DNA from: Pseudobacteroides sp.
GTDB taxonomy: Bacteria > Bacillota > Clostridia > Acetivibrionales > DSM-2933
NCBI RefSeq assembly: GCF_036567765.1
Contig: NZ_DATCTU010000098.1
Location: 1 to 64,000 of the forward strand
Direction: 5' to 3'
Length of the DNA: 64,000 bases
Under the pieces are notes generated by a model. That model ran no database searches. It was given only the letters and a program-made list of their open reading frames with translations, and was not told the DNA's origin. Below, piece after piece: positions 27,634-37,124 of the stretch. How positions within the stretch are numbered: position 1 is the first letter of the stretch; the number at the start of each line of letters is the position of its first letter. Position numbers and translations under genes: made by a program.

Positions 27634-27710
27634 CTCTTCACCACCTTGATTATTTATTTGACTATACTTTTATTTTACAAACAAGCACTAGCAAATCACT
27701 AGCAAAACAC

Positions 27711-27739
27711 AAAAAAGGACAGCTTTTGGCCATCCTTTA
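27711..27739 (-). terminator. terminator after the SARP-like response regulator gene
   Basis: Minus-strand AAAGGATGGC pairs with GCTGTCCTTT (two G-U) around a 5-nt loop, followed by TTTTTT. It separates the sensor/regulator pair from the receiver-only/SLH pair. Confidence 0.85.
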
Positions 27740-27807
27740 TCTTGATTTAATGAATTTATATTCATATTTCTGGGTTTATCTGATTTTTTTAAGCCTTTTC
27801 ACCAAAT

Positions 27808-28692
27808 TCAGATTCTCACCAAAGGCTTAAGCCTCTTTTGCAGCTCATTGAATTTACAAATATAGCTTTCTCGGACAATATCTGACCAGATCCAATCCTC
27901 ACCTTCAAGATACTCACCCCTATAGTATTGTATTGCGTTTTTTGCCGCTTCAATGGTGCCGGATTGAGTAAATATTTCATATGCTTTATCAAACTGCCTC
28001 ACATCCCAGTCTACATCCTTAACCCTCAAAATATATCTGTCATCGTTATACTCAATATTTATCCCTTTACACCCTATTTCCTTCAAGCTTTTTCTCAAGG
28101 CATATACAGAGGTCTGAAGATAAGCCAGAGCTTGTTCCGGCTCATACGCCGCCCACTGCTCATCGCAAAGCTTATATTTTGTCAGCCCCTTTCCTTCATG
28201 CTGTAAAAGATAGGCAAGAAGCTCCTTTGATTTGGAGCGGCTCCATTTGATTGTACGGCTTCCATCAGAAACCTCAAAGGAGCCGAAGCAGCGTATATTG
28301 CAGACGTTGCTTTGCATTTCCGATTTATTTTTAACCTTCATAATCAGCTTTTCAACAGCTTTGTTAAGCCGTTCAGGGCGTATAGGTTTCAACATATAGT
28401 CAATTGCATTTACGTCAAAGGCCTGTGCCGCATAATGATTGTAGGCTGTAACAAACAACACTTCCATGTGGGGATTAATTTGACAAAGCTTCTCTGCCAG
28501 CTCTATGCCGGTTACACCAGCCATGTCTATGTCCAAGAATGCACAGTCCGGTTTTGTTGAAGGCAGCTCTCGCAGTGCCTCCAACGGATCTGAATATGCA
28601 CCTGCTACCTTGATATTTTTATAATCACCTAGCATCATCTTTAATTCTTCCAGTATCACATGCTCATCATCAACTAATATTGCTCGAATCAT
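27808..28692 (-). CDS. response regulator with receiver, winged-helix and BTAD (SARP-like) domains
   Basis: A 294-residue regulator: receiver (1-120, phosphoacceptor D54 in FLDIDMAG, Lys in MLKPIRP), an OmpR/SARP-like winged helix (about 130-215; FGSFEVSDG, KSKELLAYLLQHEGKGLTK) and a C-terminal bacterial transcriptional activator-type helical domain (about 220-290). Its ATG overlaps the stop of the upstream sensor kinase gene by 4 bp (ATGA), so the two are translationally coupled and form a two-component pair. The targets are unknown; the nearby SLH protein gene is a candidate. Confidence 0.9.
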   Translation of the reverse strand: MIRAILVDDEHVILEELKMMLGDYKNIKVAGAYSDPLEALRELPSTKPDCAFLDIDMAGVTGIELAEKLCQINPHMEVLFVTAYNHYAAQAFDVNAIDYMLKPIRPERLNKAVEKLIMKVKNKSEMQSNVCNIRCFGSFEVSDGSRTIKWSRSKSKELLAYLLQHEGKGLTKYKLCDEQWAAYEPEQALAYLQTSVYALRKSLKEIGCKGINIEYNDDRYILRVKDVDWDVRQFDKAYEIFTQSGTIEAAKNAIQYYRGEYLEGEDWIWSDIVRESYICKFNELQKRLKPLVRI

Positions 28693-31600
28693 ACCTCATC
28701 ACCTCTATTCGAATTGAATATTTTCATTGTTACAGTTGTTCCTTGCCCTACTATGCTCTGAATATCCAGTCCCTGACCATAGTAAAGTATCATCCTCCGC
28801 TGGATATTCCTAAGTCCCACTCCTGTCTTTGGATTTTTTTCTTGAAACAGTTCCGATAGTTTTTCGGGCGGGATACCAATACCATCATCCTGTACTGAAA
28901 TAATGATAGCTTTTTGGCTCTTTTTCACACCGAGCCTCACCATACCGCCTTGTGGCTTTTTCAGTATGCCATGACGTATGGCATTTTCAACCAGTGGTTG
29001 AATTGCAAGCATGGGAACTGAAATATCAATGGTTTCATCTATGTCATATTCTACTTTCAGCTTGCCTCTGAAGCGTTCCTTTTCAATGGAAATATAAGCA
29101 CGGACTGTCGCAAGCTCGCTGGCAATGGGAGTCACTCCTGCAAAGTTTTCAAAGTTAAAGCTTCCTCTCAGATAATCTGCCAGATCATAAAGAAGCTCCT
29201 TTGTCCGCTGAGGCTCTCGCGTACTGAGTGCAGCTATTACACTTAAAGAATTATATAGGAAATGAGGTTTAATCTGTGCCTGTAAAAAGGATAATTCTGT
29301 GGTAACCATTCCATTGACTGATTCTTTAAGTTGTACAAGGGTTCTTACTCTTGCCTTTAGCTCTAAGGCCTCAAATGGTTTTGAAAGATAATCATTGGCC
29401 CCGGCTTCAAATCCTGCTTGTAAATCCTCCGGCCTTGCTTTTGCTGTGAGCATAAGTACCGGTATATCCATGGGCTGAAACCGCTGCCGGATTTTTTTCA
29501 ACACTTCAAAGCCTGATATTCTCGGCATCATGACGTCCAATATAACAAGGTTGTACCTGCTTTGTCTTTCAATCTCCTTTAAAAGTTCTTCTCCACTTGT
29601 CACTGCTTTTACATAATAGCCTTCGTTATCAAGAATGTTGAATAATGCAGTAAGACTTGCAGGATCATCGTCCACCGCAAGGATTGAATATGTTCTTTTT
29701 TCTTTCTCTTCAGGTGAAGTTAAACCTGAAATTTCATCTGTTTTATTTAGTGTTCTGATTATACTTTCCACATGCATATCAGCTTTAGATTCCCTACTCA
29801 AAGGCAGTGTGAATAAAAACCTGCTTCCTTTTCCTTCTTCCGATCTCACCCAAATGCTTCCGCCATGAAGTTCTATCAGTGTTTTTGTTATGGAAAGGCC
29901 AAGTCCTGTCCCCCCTGCTTCCCTTGTTTCAGTAGAATCTACCTGAAAGAAGTGCTTGAAGATGTCCTCAAGTTTGTCCTGTGGAATTCCGCTGCCTGTA
30001 TCCGTGACCCAAATCTCTGCATAATCATTCTTTATAGCTGCACCCACCTCAATATACCCATGCTGAGTAAATTTAAGGGCGTTTCCTATCAGATTGTAAA
30101 AAATCTGACGCAAGCGTTCAGCATCTGCCTGGACAGGAGGAATTCCTTCGGGTATGTTGTTGATAAATTCTATCTCCTTGTCGCCTTTAAGCTGGCTTAA
30201 TACATATAGTGTCATACCTACTACCGAATGCAGATCAACAGGCCTTTTATATAGCCGGATTTCTCCATTTTTCAAGTTTGATATATCCAGAATATCATTG
30301 ATAAGGTTGTATAATCTCCGTGCCGCAGATATAACTATCTGAAGGTTTTTCTCCTGCATTGCTCCAAGTGTTCCACGGCTGCTTTCCATGACCGAATTGG
30401 TGATATTGATAATACCGTTCAGCGGCGTACGCAGTTCATGGGAAGTGTTAGCCAAGAAAGCATCCTTAAGCTTGTCCAGTTCAAGAAGTCGGATGTTCAT
30501 AGTCTCTAAAGTATTAAATGACTTGTTATACTGCTTTGAAAGCAGAGAGAATACCGTGCCAATAAAGACTATCATAAACATATATCCAACATAGTTGTCA
30601 CTTTTGACATTATTCAGATACAATGTGCCATCAGCAAAATATAACAACACACAGGTAAAAGCCACAACCAAACGTATAAGCTCGGATTTCTCGAGAGCCC
30701 CATATTGCTTTTTTATAATAGCTGATAAAAACACGATAATTATAAATACATAGGCTGCCATACCTAATAGCAGGGCTATGTTCTGAAATTCAGATGCTGT
30801 AGAAAGAGGAAACAGTATAAAAAACACACAATATCCGCCGAACAATATAAGGATTGATTTTATAAACCACTTCGGTATTGCTTTTTCTGCAATTTTTTTA
30901 GCAAACAAGCAAACGAAAATTATTGTCAAATGAAGCAATACATTATGAATCTTTACCAGTATATCATATCGATCTGACAGGCTTTCAAACATCTGAAGAA
31001 GGATTTTCTCACCATATAAGCTTTCAAATAATGAAAATGTAAATGCATATAAACTATAATACAATATGCTCAGGTCTTTTCGCCTTCCCAAAAACACAAA
31101 AAAGTAATACAGCCCTGTAATAAACAGGCAAGCAGCTAAAAAGCCATTTAAAAAGTTATTGCGTACCGACAACATGTAAATGTTCTTTTGATTTCCTAAG
31201 TAGATACTTTGTACTATGCCACCTTTCTTATAGTCAAAGTCAGCAACCTGAACGATAATTTCTATGTCCCTGTCTTTTGGATAGAAGGTCGCAGAATAGG
31301 GTGTATTTGCCATAACATATCCATCTTTTTTGTACAAAGCCGGATTTCCACTGGACAAAACTTCAGTGCCATCAATGAAAATACGGCTGGACATACGGAT
31401 ACTGGTGGTTTTTATCCCAGCTGCCGCCAGGCCATTCCCCAAGTGAACCTTCAATCTATAGGTAGCAGCTCCCTTATCAGAAAGCCGTACATTTCCTATG
31501 CTGCCCTGCCAATCGGAAGGCACCTTAATATATCCCGTAAGAGTACTTGTTTTTGGCTCAACTAAATCATTGGGTGTAAGAAGCCTGTTCCAATAAAATT

Positions 31601-31790
31601 CCCATTCTCCATCCAGTCTGACATTACCGTTTTTGCCAAAGTTCCAATCAGACAAGTCAAGGTAGCCTTGGTGGGCTGTGGGCTGAACAGGTCCATAGTT
31701 TTTTTGCCATAAATACAAATAAATTACTGTACCAATTATTATAAATAGAATCAGAACATATTTTTTAAAAAAACTGATTTTATTTATCAC
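28689..31790 (-). CDS. hybrid sensor with 7TMR-DISM input and two kinase modules
   Basis: A 1033-residue membrane sensor. An N-terminal anchor (about 8-28), an extracytoplasmic DISM-type beta domain (about 40-205) and seven TM helices (about 215-410) form the input. A classical HisKA (His about 450 in SHELRTPLNG) with HATPase_c follows (DTGSGIPQDKL; GTGLGLSITK), then a receiver (Asp about 752 in LVILDVMMPRISG), and finally a second, LytS/YehU-type kinase module (His about 842 in QIKPHFLYNSLS; N-box LVENAIRHG; GVGLRNIQRR). Two kinases of different families in one chain suggest an internal relay or dual input. Ends in a 4-bp overlap with its regulator gene. Confidence 0.92.
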   Translation of the reverse strand: MINKISFFKKYVLILFIIIGTVIYLYLWQKNYGPVQPTAHQGYLDLSDWNFGKNGNVRLDGEWEFYWNRLLTPNDLVEPKTSTLTGYIKVPSDWQGSIGNVRLSDKGAATYRLKVHLGNGLAAAGIKTTSIRMSSRIFIDGTEVLSSGNPALYKKDGYVMANTPYSATFYPKDRDIEIIVQVADFDYKKGGIVQSIYLGNQKNIYMLSVRNNFLNGFLAACLFITGLYYFFVFLGRRKDLSILYYSLYAFTFSLFESLYGEKILLQMFESLSDRYDILVKIHNVLLHLTIIFVCLFAKKIAEKAIPKWFIKSILILFGGYCVFFILFPLSTASEFQNIALLLGMAAYVFIIIVFLSAIIKKQYGALEKSELIRLVVAFTCVLLYFADGTLYLNNVKSDNYVGYMFMIVFIGTVFSLLSKQYNKSFNTLETMNIRLLELDKLKDAFLANTSHELRTPLNGIINITNSVMESSRGTLGAMQEKNLQIVISAARRLYNLINDILDISNLKNGEIRLYKRPVDLHSVVGMTLYVLSQLKGDKEIEFINNIPEGIPPVQADAERLRQIFYNLIGNALKFTQHGYIEVGAAIKNDYAEIWVTDTGSGIPQDKLEDIFKHFFQVDSTETREAGGTGLGLSITKTLIELHGGSIWVRSEEGKGSRFLFTLPLSRESKADMHVESIIRTLNKTDEISGLTSPEEKEKRTYSILAVDDDPASLTALFNILDNEGYYVKAVTSGEELLKEIERQSRYNLVILDVMMPRISGFEVLKKIRQRFQPMDIPVLMLTAKARPEDLQAGFEAGANDYLSKPFEALELKARVRTLVQLKESVNGMVTTELSFLQAQIKPHFLYNSLSVIAALSTREPQRTKELLYDLADYLRGSFNFENFAGVTPIASELATVRAYISIEKERFRGKLKVEYDIDETIDISVPMLAIQPLVENAIRHGILKKPQGGMVRLGVKKSQKAIIISVQDDGIGIPPEKLSELFQEKNPKTGVGLRNIQRRMILYYGQGLDIQSIVGQGTTVTMKIFNSNRGDEV

Positions 31791-31894
31791 ATTTCAATCC
31801 TCTTATGCTCAAAATATTCTTTCATGTATTTATCGTAAAACTAAAGTAAAAAGTTAAGTACTTAAGTTTCATACAAACATGAAAGTTTATTTTT

Positions 31895-32455
31895 TTATAG
31901 CTTCAGATTGAGATTTTCCAGTAAAGTATTTATGCCGCCCTCAAAATTGAAAAACAGCGGCCTGTTCTTTTCATCCAGGACTAGCAGATAAGGTATTGTC
32001 TGCTTAGGAAAGATTATAAAGACTTGGTCTAATGAATTTACCCCATAATCGGTAAGCCATTTGTTATTTATTTCTGCCGATGGTACTAAAGGCACCCTGA
32101 CAATGTACCCCTTTTCGGGAAAGGCCCTAACTTTTCCAAACATTCCTGTGATCTTCGCTAAATATCCGAGAGCTTCCTTCCGAGCAACAGGATTTGCCTC
32201 AACCTCCCTTACTACCTCTCCCCTTGCGATATCAAAAATCTCAATGTTCTTATTTGTTATGTCCGAGTCTGAAGATACTAAGAAGGATACTAAATTGTTT
32301 CTCCCAAATTCACCGACATTAAAGCTTATGGATTCAAAATATTTTTCAACTTCAATGCTCTGTTTATACTTGTAAAAACCGCAGCCCATAGCACAAACCA
32401 GTATAAGGGCAAAGAAAACACCCATATGCCTTGTCTTCATTTTAACAATTACCAT
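31895..32455 (-). CDS. membrane-anchored hypothetical protein
   Basis: A 186-residue protein of unknown family. A single hydrophobic segment (about 10-28; MGVFFALILVCAMGCGFY) anchors it; the AMGC could be a poor lipobox. The remainder is soluble and mixed alpha/beta (VRVPLVPSAEINN, VFIIFPKQTIPYLLVLDE). ATG 32455 is chosen because GAGGTG lies eight bases before it; an ATG two codons earlier is too close to that site. Free-standing, between the sensor kinase and the DUF2304 gene on the same strand. Confidence 0.65.
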   Translation of the reverse strand: MVIVKMKTRHMGVFFALILVCAMGCGFYKYKQSIEVEKYFESISFNVGEFGRNNLVSFLVSSDSDITNKNIEIFDIARGEVVREVEANPVARKEALGYLAKITGMFGKVRAFPEKGYIVRVPLVPSAEINNKWLTDYGVNSLDQVFIIFPKQTIPYLLVLDEKNRPLFFNFEGGINTLLENLNLKL

Positions 32456-32581
32456 TAACATATCACCTCATTATTCATTATGTTGCGAAGTGATACTTTA
32501 TTACTTTTTAGCATATGTTTGCGTAAATTATTAATCTTAATCCCTATTGTCTAATTAACACTTTTAATATAATTTATTGTG

Positions 32582-32989
32582 CTATACCGCTTCATTATCC
32601 GCCTGTTCAAGATTTGAAACTGAATTATTCTCTAAAGTGTCCATTCTATTCTCCCCATCCAACTTTTCTTTCATCAATGTTATTTCCTGAGTCAATCGAA
32701 TTATTCTTTTTGACTGATTTGAAACTACTATGGTTATCTGCAACGAATATAAAATTAAAAAGAGCAGCCCGAAAACAAATAATACTGACGGAGCATATTT
32801 TATGTTAATTAACATGGATATCTTCTCTATAGAGACAGGTGATACCGATAACATTAAAATTACCACACCGAAAAAAATCCAAAGCAACGAATATTTTTCC
32901 GACAGCTTATTTTTTCTCACAAGCTCAACAACGATTAACAAAAACATGATACTGAAAATAACAGAGAACAAGTAAATATTCATTATCAT
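32582..32989 (-). CDS. DUF2304 family membrane protein
   Basis: A 135-residue protein with three hydrophobic segments (about 4-20, 33-50, 65-90) and a charged C-terminal helix (RLTQEITLMKEKLDG), matching the DUF2304 layout. It overlaps the upstream glycosyltransferase gene by 4 bp (ATGA). DUF2304 proteins commonly travel with dolichyl-phosphate-mannose-synthase-like GT2 enzymes, probably as a membrane partner in lipid-linked sugar formation. Confidence 0.82.
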   Translation of the reverse strand: MIMNIYLFSVIFSIMFLLIVVELVRKNKLSEKYSLLWIFFGVVILMLSVSPVSIEKISMLINIKYAPSVLFVFGLLFLILYSLQITIVVSNQSKRIIRLTQEITLMKEKLDGENRMDTLENNSVSNLEQADNEAV

Positions 32990-33711
32990 GACAAAGCACC
33001 CGATCTGATAGAATTAATCAATAATACAATACTCACCTTAATCATGTAATAGGCAGATTTAAAGGGTGTGATGGAAGAGGTTCCCCCTTGTCTTTCATTC
33101 ATTTCTACTGGGATCTCCATAACTTTAAATCCCTTTTTATGAAGTCTTATCAAAACATCCACCTCAGGGTAATCGGAGGGATACTTATCCGCAAAGTATT
33201 CGAGTATTTTCCGATTTACAGCCCTAAACCCCGATGTAGTATCCTTAATGGGGTTTCCGGTAAGAAGAGTAACCAGCCCTGAAAAAAACACCATCCCAAT
33301 GCGCCTTGATAACTTTGAATTATAGCCGGTCTTCTTCACATACCTTGACCCTATTACCATATCTGCATGACCATCTAGCAAAGGGGCTATCAGATCACCT
33401 AAATAAGCAGGATCATGTTGTCCATCCCCATCCAATTGAATTGCTATATCGTAATTATTCACCTTTGCATAAAGATAGCCTGTTTGCACAGCACCTCCGA
33501 TTCCAAGGTTATACGGAAGCTTTAAAACCTTCACACCATAATCCTCTGCAATCTTTGAGGTATTATCATATGAGCCGTCATCTACAACTACAAGATCAAT
33601 ATTATGACCTGAGTTAAACAAGTTGTTTATCACTTTTGAAATGCTTTTTTCTTCATTAAAAGCAGGTACTATAACCAATATTTTTTTATTCCATGTATTT
33701 ATTGCATTCAT
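32986..33711 (-). CDS. GT2 glycosyltransferase (polyprenyl-phosphate sugar synthase-like)
   Basis: A 241-residue GT-A enzyme: VIVPAFNEEKSISKVI, VVVDDGSYDNT, and the metal-binding DGDGQHDP motif. It resembles DPM1/GtrB-type transferases without C-terminal TM helices, so it probably transfers a sugar from a nucleotide donor to undecaprenyl phosphate. The coupled DUF2304 gene may supply membrane association. Donor sugar unknown. Confidence 0.88.
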   Translation of the reverse strand: MNAINTWNKKILVIVPAFNEEKSISKVINNLFNSGHNIDLVVVDDGSYDNTSKIAEDYGVKVLKLPYNLGIGGAVQTGYLYAKVNNYDIAIQLDGDGQHDPAYLGDLIAPLLDGHADMVIGSRYVKKTGYNSKLSRRIGMVFFSGLVTLLTGNPIKDTTSGFRAVNRKILEYFADKYPSDYPEVDVLIRLHKKGFKVMEIPVEMNERQGGTSSITPFKSAYYMIKVSIVLLINSIRSGALS

Positions 33712-34025
33712 ATTGATTTGATGTGGGAATATTCCCTTACTCCTCCCTAATATTTAATACCCTTTGAATACATTAATAATATTACAATCTCTTACCATTT
33801 AGTTTGCTCAAAAATTATATTTTGATGTATAATATATTCCATTAGCTTTAAATATTCAGTTTCAACATTTCTATGGATGACGGTTTATGTTTTATACATT
33901 TGGCCGCTCCTTTCTAATTTTACACGTTACCTACATTTATTTATTTTCCAGTAAAACAAAAAACTAGAACTGTCCAGACTAATAGTAATTAATCCAAAGA
34001 GCCCTAGTTATTACAATACGAACTG
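33712..34025. other. intergenic region upstream of the GT2 gene, with a weak terminator
   Basis: About 310 bp, A+T-rich, without a gene. Near 33954-34009 a short stem (AACTAG / CTAGTT with a long loop) precedes an A/T-rich run and could end transcription of the CotH gene on the minus strand; support is weak. No well-spaced promoter was recognised. Confidence 0.4.
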
Positions 34026-35738
34026 TTAATAAGTTTTGCCAAACTTTAATCCAATCAAAATAACATCTGACATGTTAATTGAATTATCTTTATTTATATC
34101 GCACTTTACAGCATAGCCGCTTTCTCCTAGGATTTTCCCAAAACTTTGTGCTATCAATATAACATCCGACATGTTTACTGTCCTGTCTTGGTTAACATCT
34201 TCCGCCCAGCCCGAAAGTGTATTTGTCGGACTTGCCTTAGTAGGTGTAGGACTTGCTTTTGTCGGCGTCGGCGTTGGAGTTGCAGATGCTGCCGGTGTTG
34301 GAGAAATTGTTATTCCCGCAAGGTAGCTGTTAACCGCACTATGACGCTTAGTTACGAGGTTTTTAAGATCTGTAAGTCCTTGATTAAACTGCGTTGCCCC
34401 ATTTGTCAGGAAGCTGTATGGGCTTTTTTCGCCTTCAGCCCCTACTGTAAATGGCCGTATCATTTCATGAAGCTGGCTCATTTTCGCTGTTATAGTTGCT
34501 TGATTAAAGCAAGTGCTCATTGCATTCTTCATCTCGTAGTGATAAATGTTTTTGTAAACCAGATCATCTATCAAATAGCGAATCAAAGGCCAATTATTTC
34601 CGATTTCATTTAAGGAAAGTGTAGCAGGTATAGTTCCCATACCAGGCATACCGGGAAGACCGCCCATACCAGGCATACCCATCATGCCGAATGGATCTTC
34701 GGTAAGTGACAAATTGAAATCCCATGGAATATATACCATTCGTCCATTATCCGCAACATCCTGATACAAATAATGGTTCTTGGTTACCCAGCCGTAAGTA
34801 TCAAAGTTCGTAATTGCAGTATTTATTGCAAGCCAGCGGAGAAAAAGATTGACATTAAAAACTTTTTCAAGGTTTGCTCTCCATGTTGCTGCATTGGACC
34901 TAGGAGCATTAAGTGCTGTAACAAGTGCCTGCAGATCGCTCCAGTCATCGGCATCTTCGTTGGTCTTCTTCTCATAGCCTTCCTTTTTGAATACTGTCAA
35001 ATCAGCTCCGTTTGATGCTGTCCCCATACCAAATCCAGTTGAAGCTGCAAGGCCTTTGTACAAATTCCCCTCATCGCTTCCAAATTGAGTATCAAGCATC
35101 TTATTGGCAACATCCTCAAATCCAGTATACAATCCCCAGTATACAGGACCACTGCCGCTATCTATGTACACCCTGTAAAATGCACCACGGGCTGTCGGAA
35201 CACCTGCTGAACGGAAAATATCACTTGTGAGTTTGTCCCTTATAAAAGAAGGGTCATACCAACAATTACTAAGCTTAAGGTCCTGGAATCCATAAAATCT
35301 CTGATTGTCAATCTCAGGATATTGATCTTCAAATTTGTCGAATTTTAAATGTAAGGGAAGTTTATGCTTTCCGCTTTGCAATGGAGTAAATAGCGTACTT
35401 GACCCTTTATATCTTACGCCCACATTAGTCCAGGTATAACCGTTAAATTTTACGGTAGCCGGCACATATATGGGGTCTGTAGTACTCATCATATTCAAGG
35501 ATTTTACATTAGTTTCCATTGTATTATAGTTTTGTGAACTGATAGTAATGTCAATACGGTTTACCTTATCCTCAGGGAAAACCACTTGATAATTAGGATC
35601 CGCCTTTTTGCTGTGGGTTTCTTCCGTCCACCCCTGCGGTCTGGCAACATCTGCTGCATTAATCCTGACTGGGCTGATGCATAAAAGAGAAAACACCAAA
35701 CAGGTTGATGCAGCAATTAATTTTAAAAATCTTTTCAT
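34026..35738 (-). CDS. CotH-family kinase-like protein with cellulosomal dockerin
   Basis: A 570-residue secreted protein: signal peptide (about 1-28, cleavage near INAAD), CotH domain (about 45-450) with NVGVRYKGSST, KLPLHLKFDKF, FIRDKLTSDIFRSAG and the active-site-like YIPWDFNLSLTEDPFG. A Met/Gly/Pro-rich loop follows (about 350-370). A Pro/Thr linker then leads to a type I dockerin (about 510-570) with two Ca-binding repeats (DVNQDRTVNMSDVILIAQSF; DINKDNSINMSDVILIGLKF). The dockerin would plug it into a cohesin scaffold. CotH proteins include atypical protein kinases; the extracellular substrate is unknown. ATG 35738 has GGAGG seven bases upstream. Confidence 0.93.
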   Translation of the reverse strand: MKRFLKLIAASTCLVFSLLCISPVRINAADVARPQGWTEETHSKKADPNYQVVFPEDKVNRIDITISSQNYNTMETNVKSLNMMSTTDPIYVPATVKFNGYTWTNVGVRYKGSSTLFTPLQSGKHKLPLHLKFDKFEDQYPEIDNQRFYGFQDLKLSNCWYDPSFIRDKLTSDIFRSAGVPTARGAFYRVYIDSGSGPVYWGLYTGFEDVANKMLDTQFGSDEGNLYKGLAASTGFGMGTASNGADLTVFKKEGYEKKTNEDADDWSDLQALVTALNAPRSNAATWRANLEKVFNVNLFLRWLAINTAITNFDTYGWVTKNHYLYQDVADNGRMVYIPWDFNLSLTEDPFGMMGMPGMGGLPGMPGMGTIPATLSLNEIGNNWPLIRYLIDDLVYKNIYHYEMKNAMSTCFNQATITAKMSQLHEMIRPFTVGAEGEKSPYSFLTNGATQFNQGLTDLKNLVTKRHSAVNSYLAGITISPTPAASATPTPTPTKASPTPTKASPTNTLSGWAEDVNQDRTVNMSDVILIAQSFGKILGESGYAVKCDINKDNSINMSDVILIGLKFGKTY

Positions 35739-35897
35739 CCGCACACCTCCGAAAAATCTATTAATATATTATTAAAAGCGAGTACAGGATTTTGATACGT
35801 TTTCTCAATTTTCTCTATGTACTAAGTTTATCATATATATTTTCTCAGTACCAATAAAATGAAAATTTGGTCAAAAAAATGCTGATTTTGATACTTG

Positions 35898-35921
35898 CTA
35901 GATTAAAAGTGATTAATCTAG
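35898..35921. repeat. 9-bp inverted repeat downstream of the MutS relic
   Basis: CTAGATTAA (35898-35906) and its exact complement (35913-35921) with a 6-nt loop, just after the end of the decayed MutS-family gene. Possibly its former terminator; there is no clear T-tract. Confidence 0.5.
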
Positions 35922-35937
35922 ATAATGTCCCTGTCCG

Positions 35938-36914
35938 TTAAAGCAGATGAAAGTTTTTCAAAACTCTCATCCCTGATTTTTTCATATTGGTTATTAGCTT
36001 TTCCGTCCCTAATAAAAACACTATATCGGCTCTAATACCCAAGAGTATCCTTGCATTTATTTTAATATATTTGGATATAGCCTGTGCTATGGGTTTTTCA
36101 GCAGATTGGGTTATCCTGTCCAGCTCCTTAAAAATTGCAATATGAAATGGATTTGGTTCCTTTACTACCTGATTATACTTTAGAGTCTCTATGGCTTCAA
36201 TTGTGACAATAGGCGATATTCCTGTATATTGCTCAGATGATTTTTTATTAAACAAACGGTTTAGTAATGTATTTCTTTATATGGTTCATCGTTTACCGAA
36301 ACTATTGTAAATTCAACAGGATTAAGTTCAGCATTAAAGTTTATTCCTAGGCTTACACTTGAGATTTTTCTCAGGCCTTTCAGAAGATCGGGAAGCTCTT
36401 TTTCCATTGCCTTAAATGTATCCTCTTCCGTTTTATTTTTTATAGCTTCAGAAATCTTTTTTAGCCCCTTTGATTTTAATTTTGCTCCTGAATCATAAAT
36501 ATCCTTTTTCATTTCAATAACACATGATACATAAGTTTCAAGCTCTCCAACCCGGGAAGCTGTTTCCTGCAAAAGGACTTCTCGAGTAATTTTATGTGCA
36601 TTTATAACTGCCATCCCATCCAATAATGGAAGCACCTATTTAAAACAGGAGACAATCTCAGGGTTTTGCTGTAAATCTTCAATAATGTCGAGTCTATAAT
36701 TTAAAACATCAGTGTCTTCGCTTAAGTTTATTAAGATATCCCTTACCGAAACCAAATGAGCGGAATCTATACTTAAAGCTTTTGAAAGCTCCTTTAATTC
36801 CAGACTTGAAACTATGCAATGATCCTCTGATATTACTTGTTTTACTTCTTTAAATTTTTCTATGTCCGGCCAAAGTAAACTCATAAATCCTAATTTTTTT
36901 GCTTCCACACACAT
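35938..36914 (-). pseudogene. decayed MutS-family protein (N-terminal part only)
   Basis: Three consecutive open segments make one protein-like sequence. Segment 1 (36914-36636) encodes LGFMSLLWPD ... NYRLDIIEDLQQNPEIVSCF and stops at an in-frame TAG; segment 2 continues in the same frame (LPLLDG, RVGELETYVSCVIEM, ELPDLLKGLRKISSVSLGIN) to a stop at 36261; segment 3 continues in another frame (LLNRLFNKKSSEQYTGISP, ISKYIKINARILLGI) to 35938. The arrangement matches, from memory, clostridial MutS-related proteins whose ATPase domain should follow, but that domain is absent. One nonsense codon, one frameshift and a 3' truncation make it a pseudogene. Confidence 0.78.
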
Positions 36915-37124
36915 TCCTCTTTGGATTTTTATATTAACATATCATTCCATAAACCTCTCTATATCAATCGATTCTATTACCTAATTTTAGCACAATTAGG
37001 TACACATGAATTTACACATAAACAACAACCACAATATAGCATTTCTCCAAATAAATTGATATAATAAATTATATGTAAAAAACAACCATTAATAAACCTT
37101 TTCAAATACTCAGGAGGCACGCTC

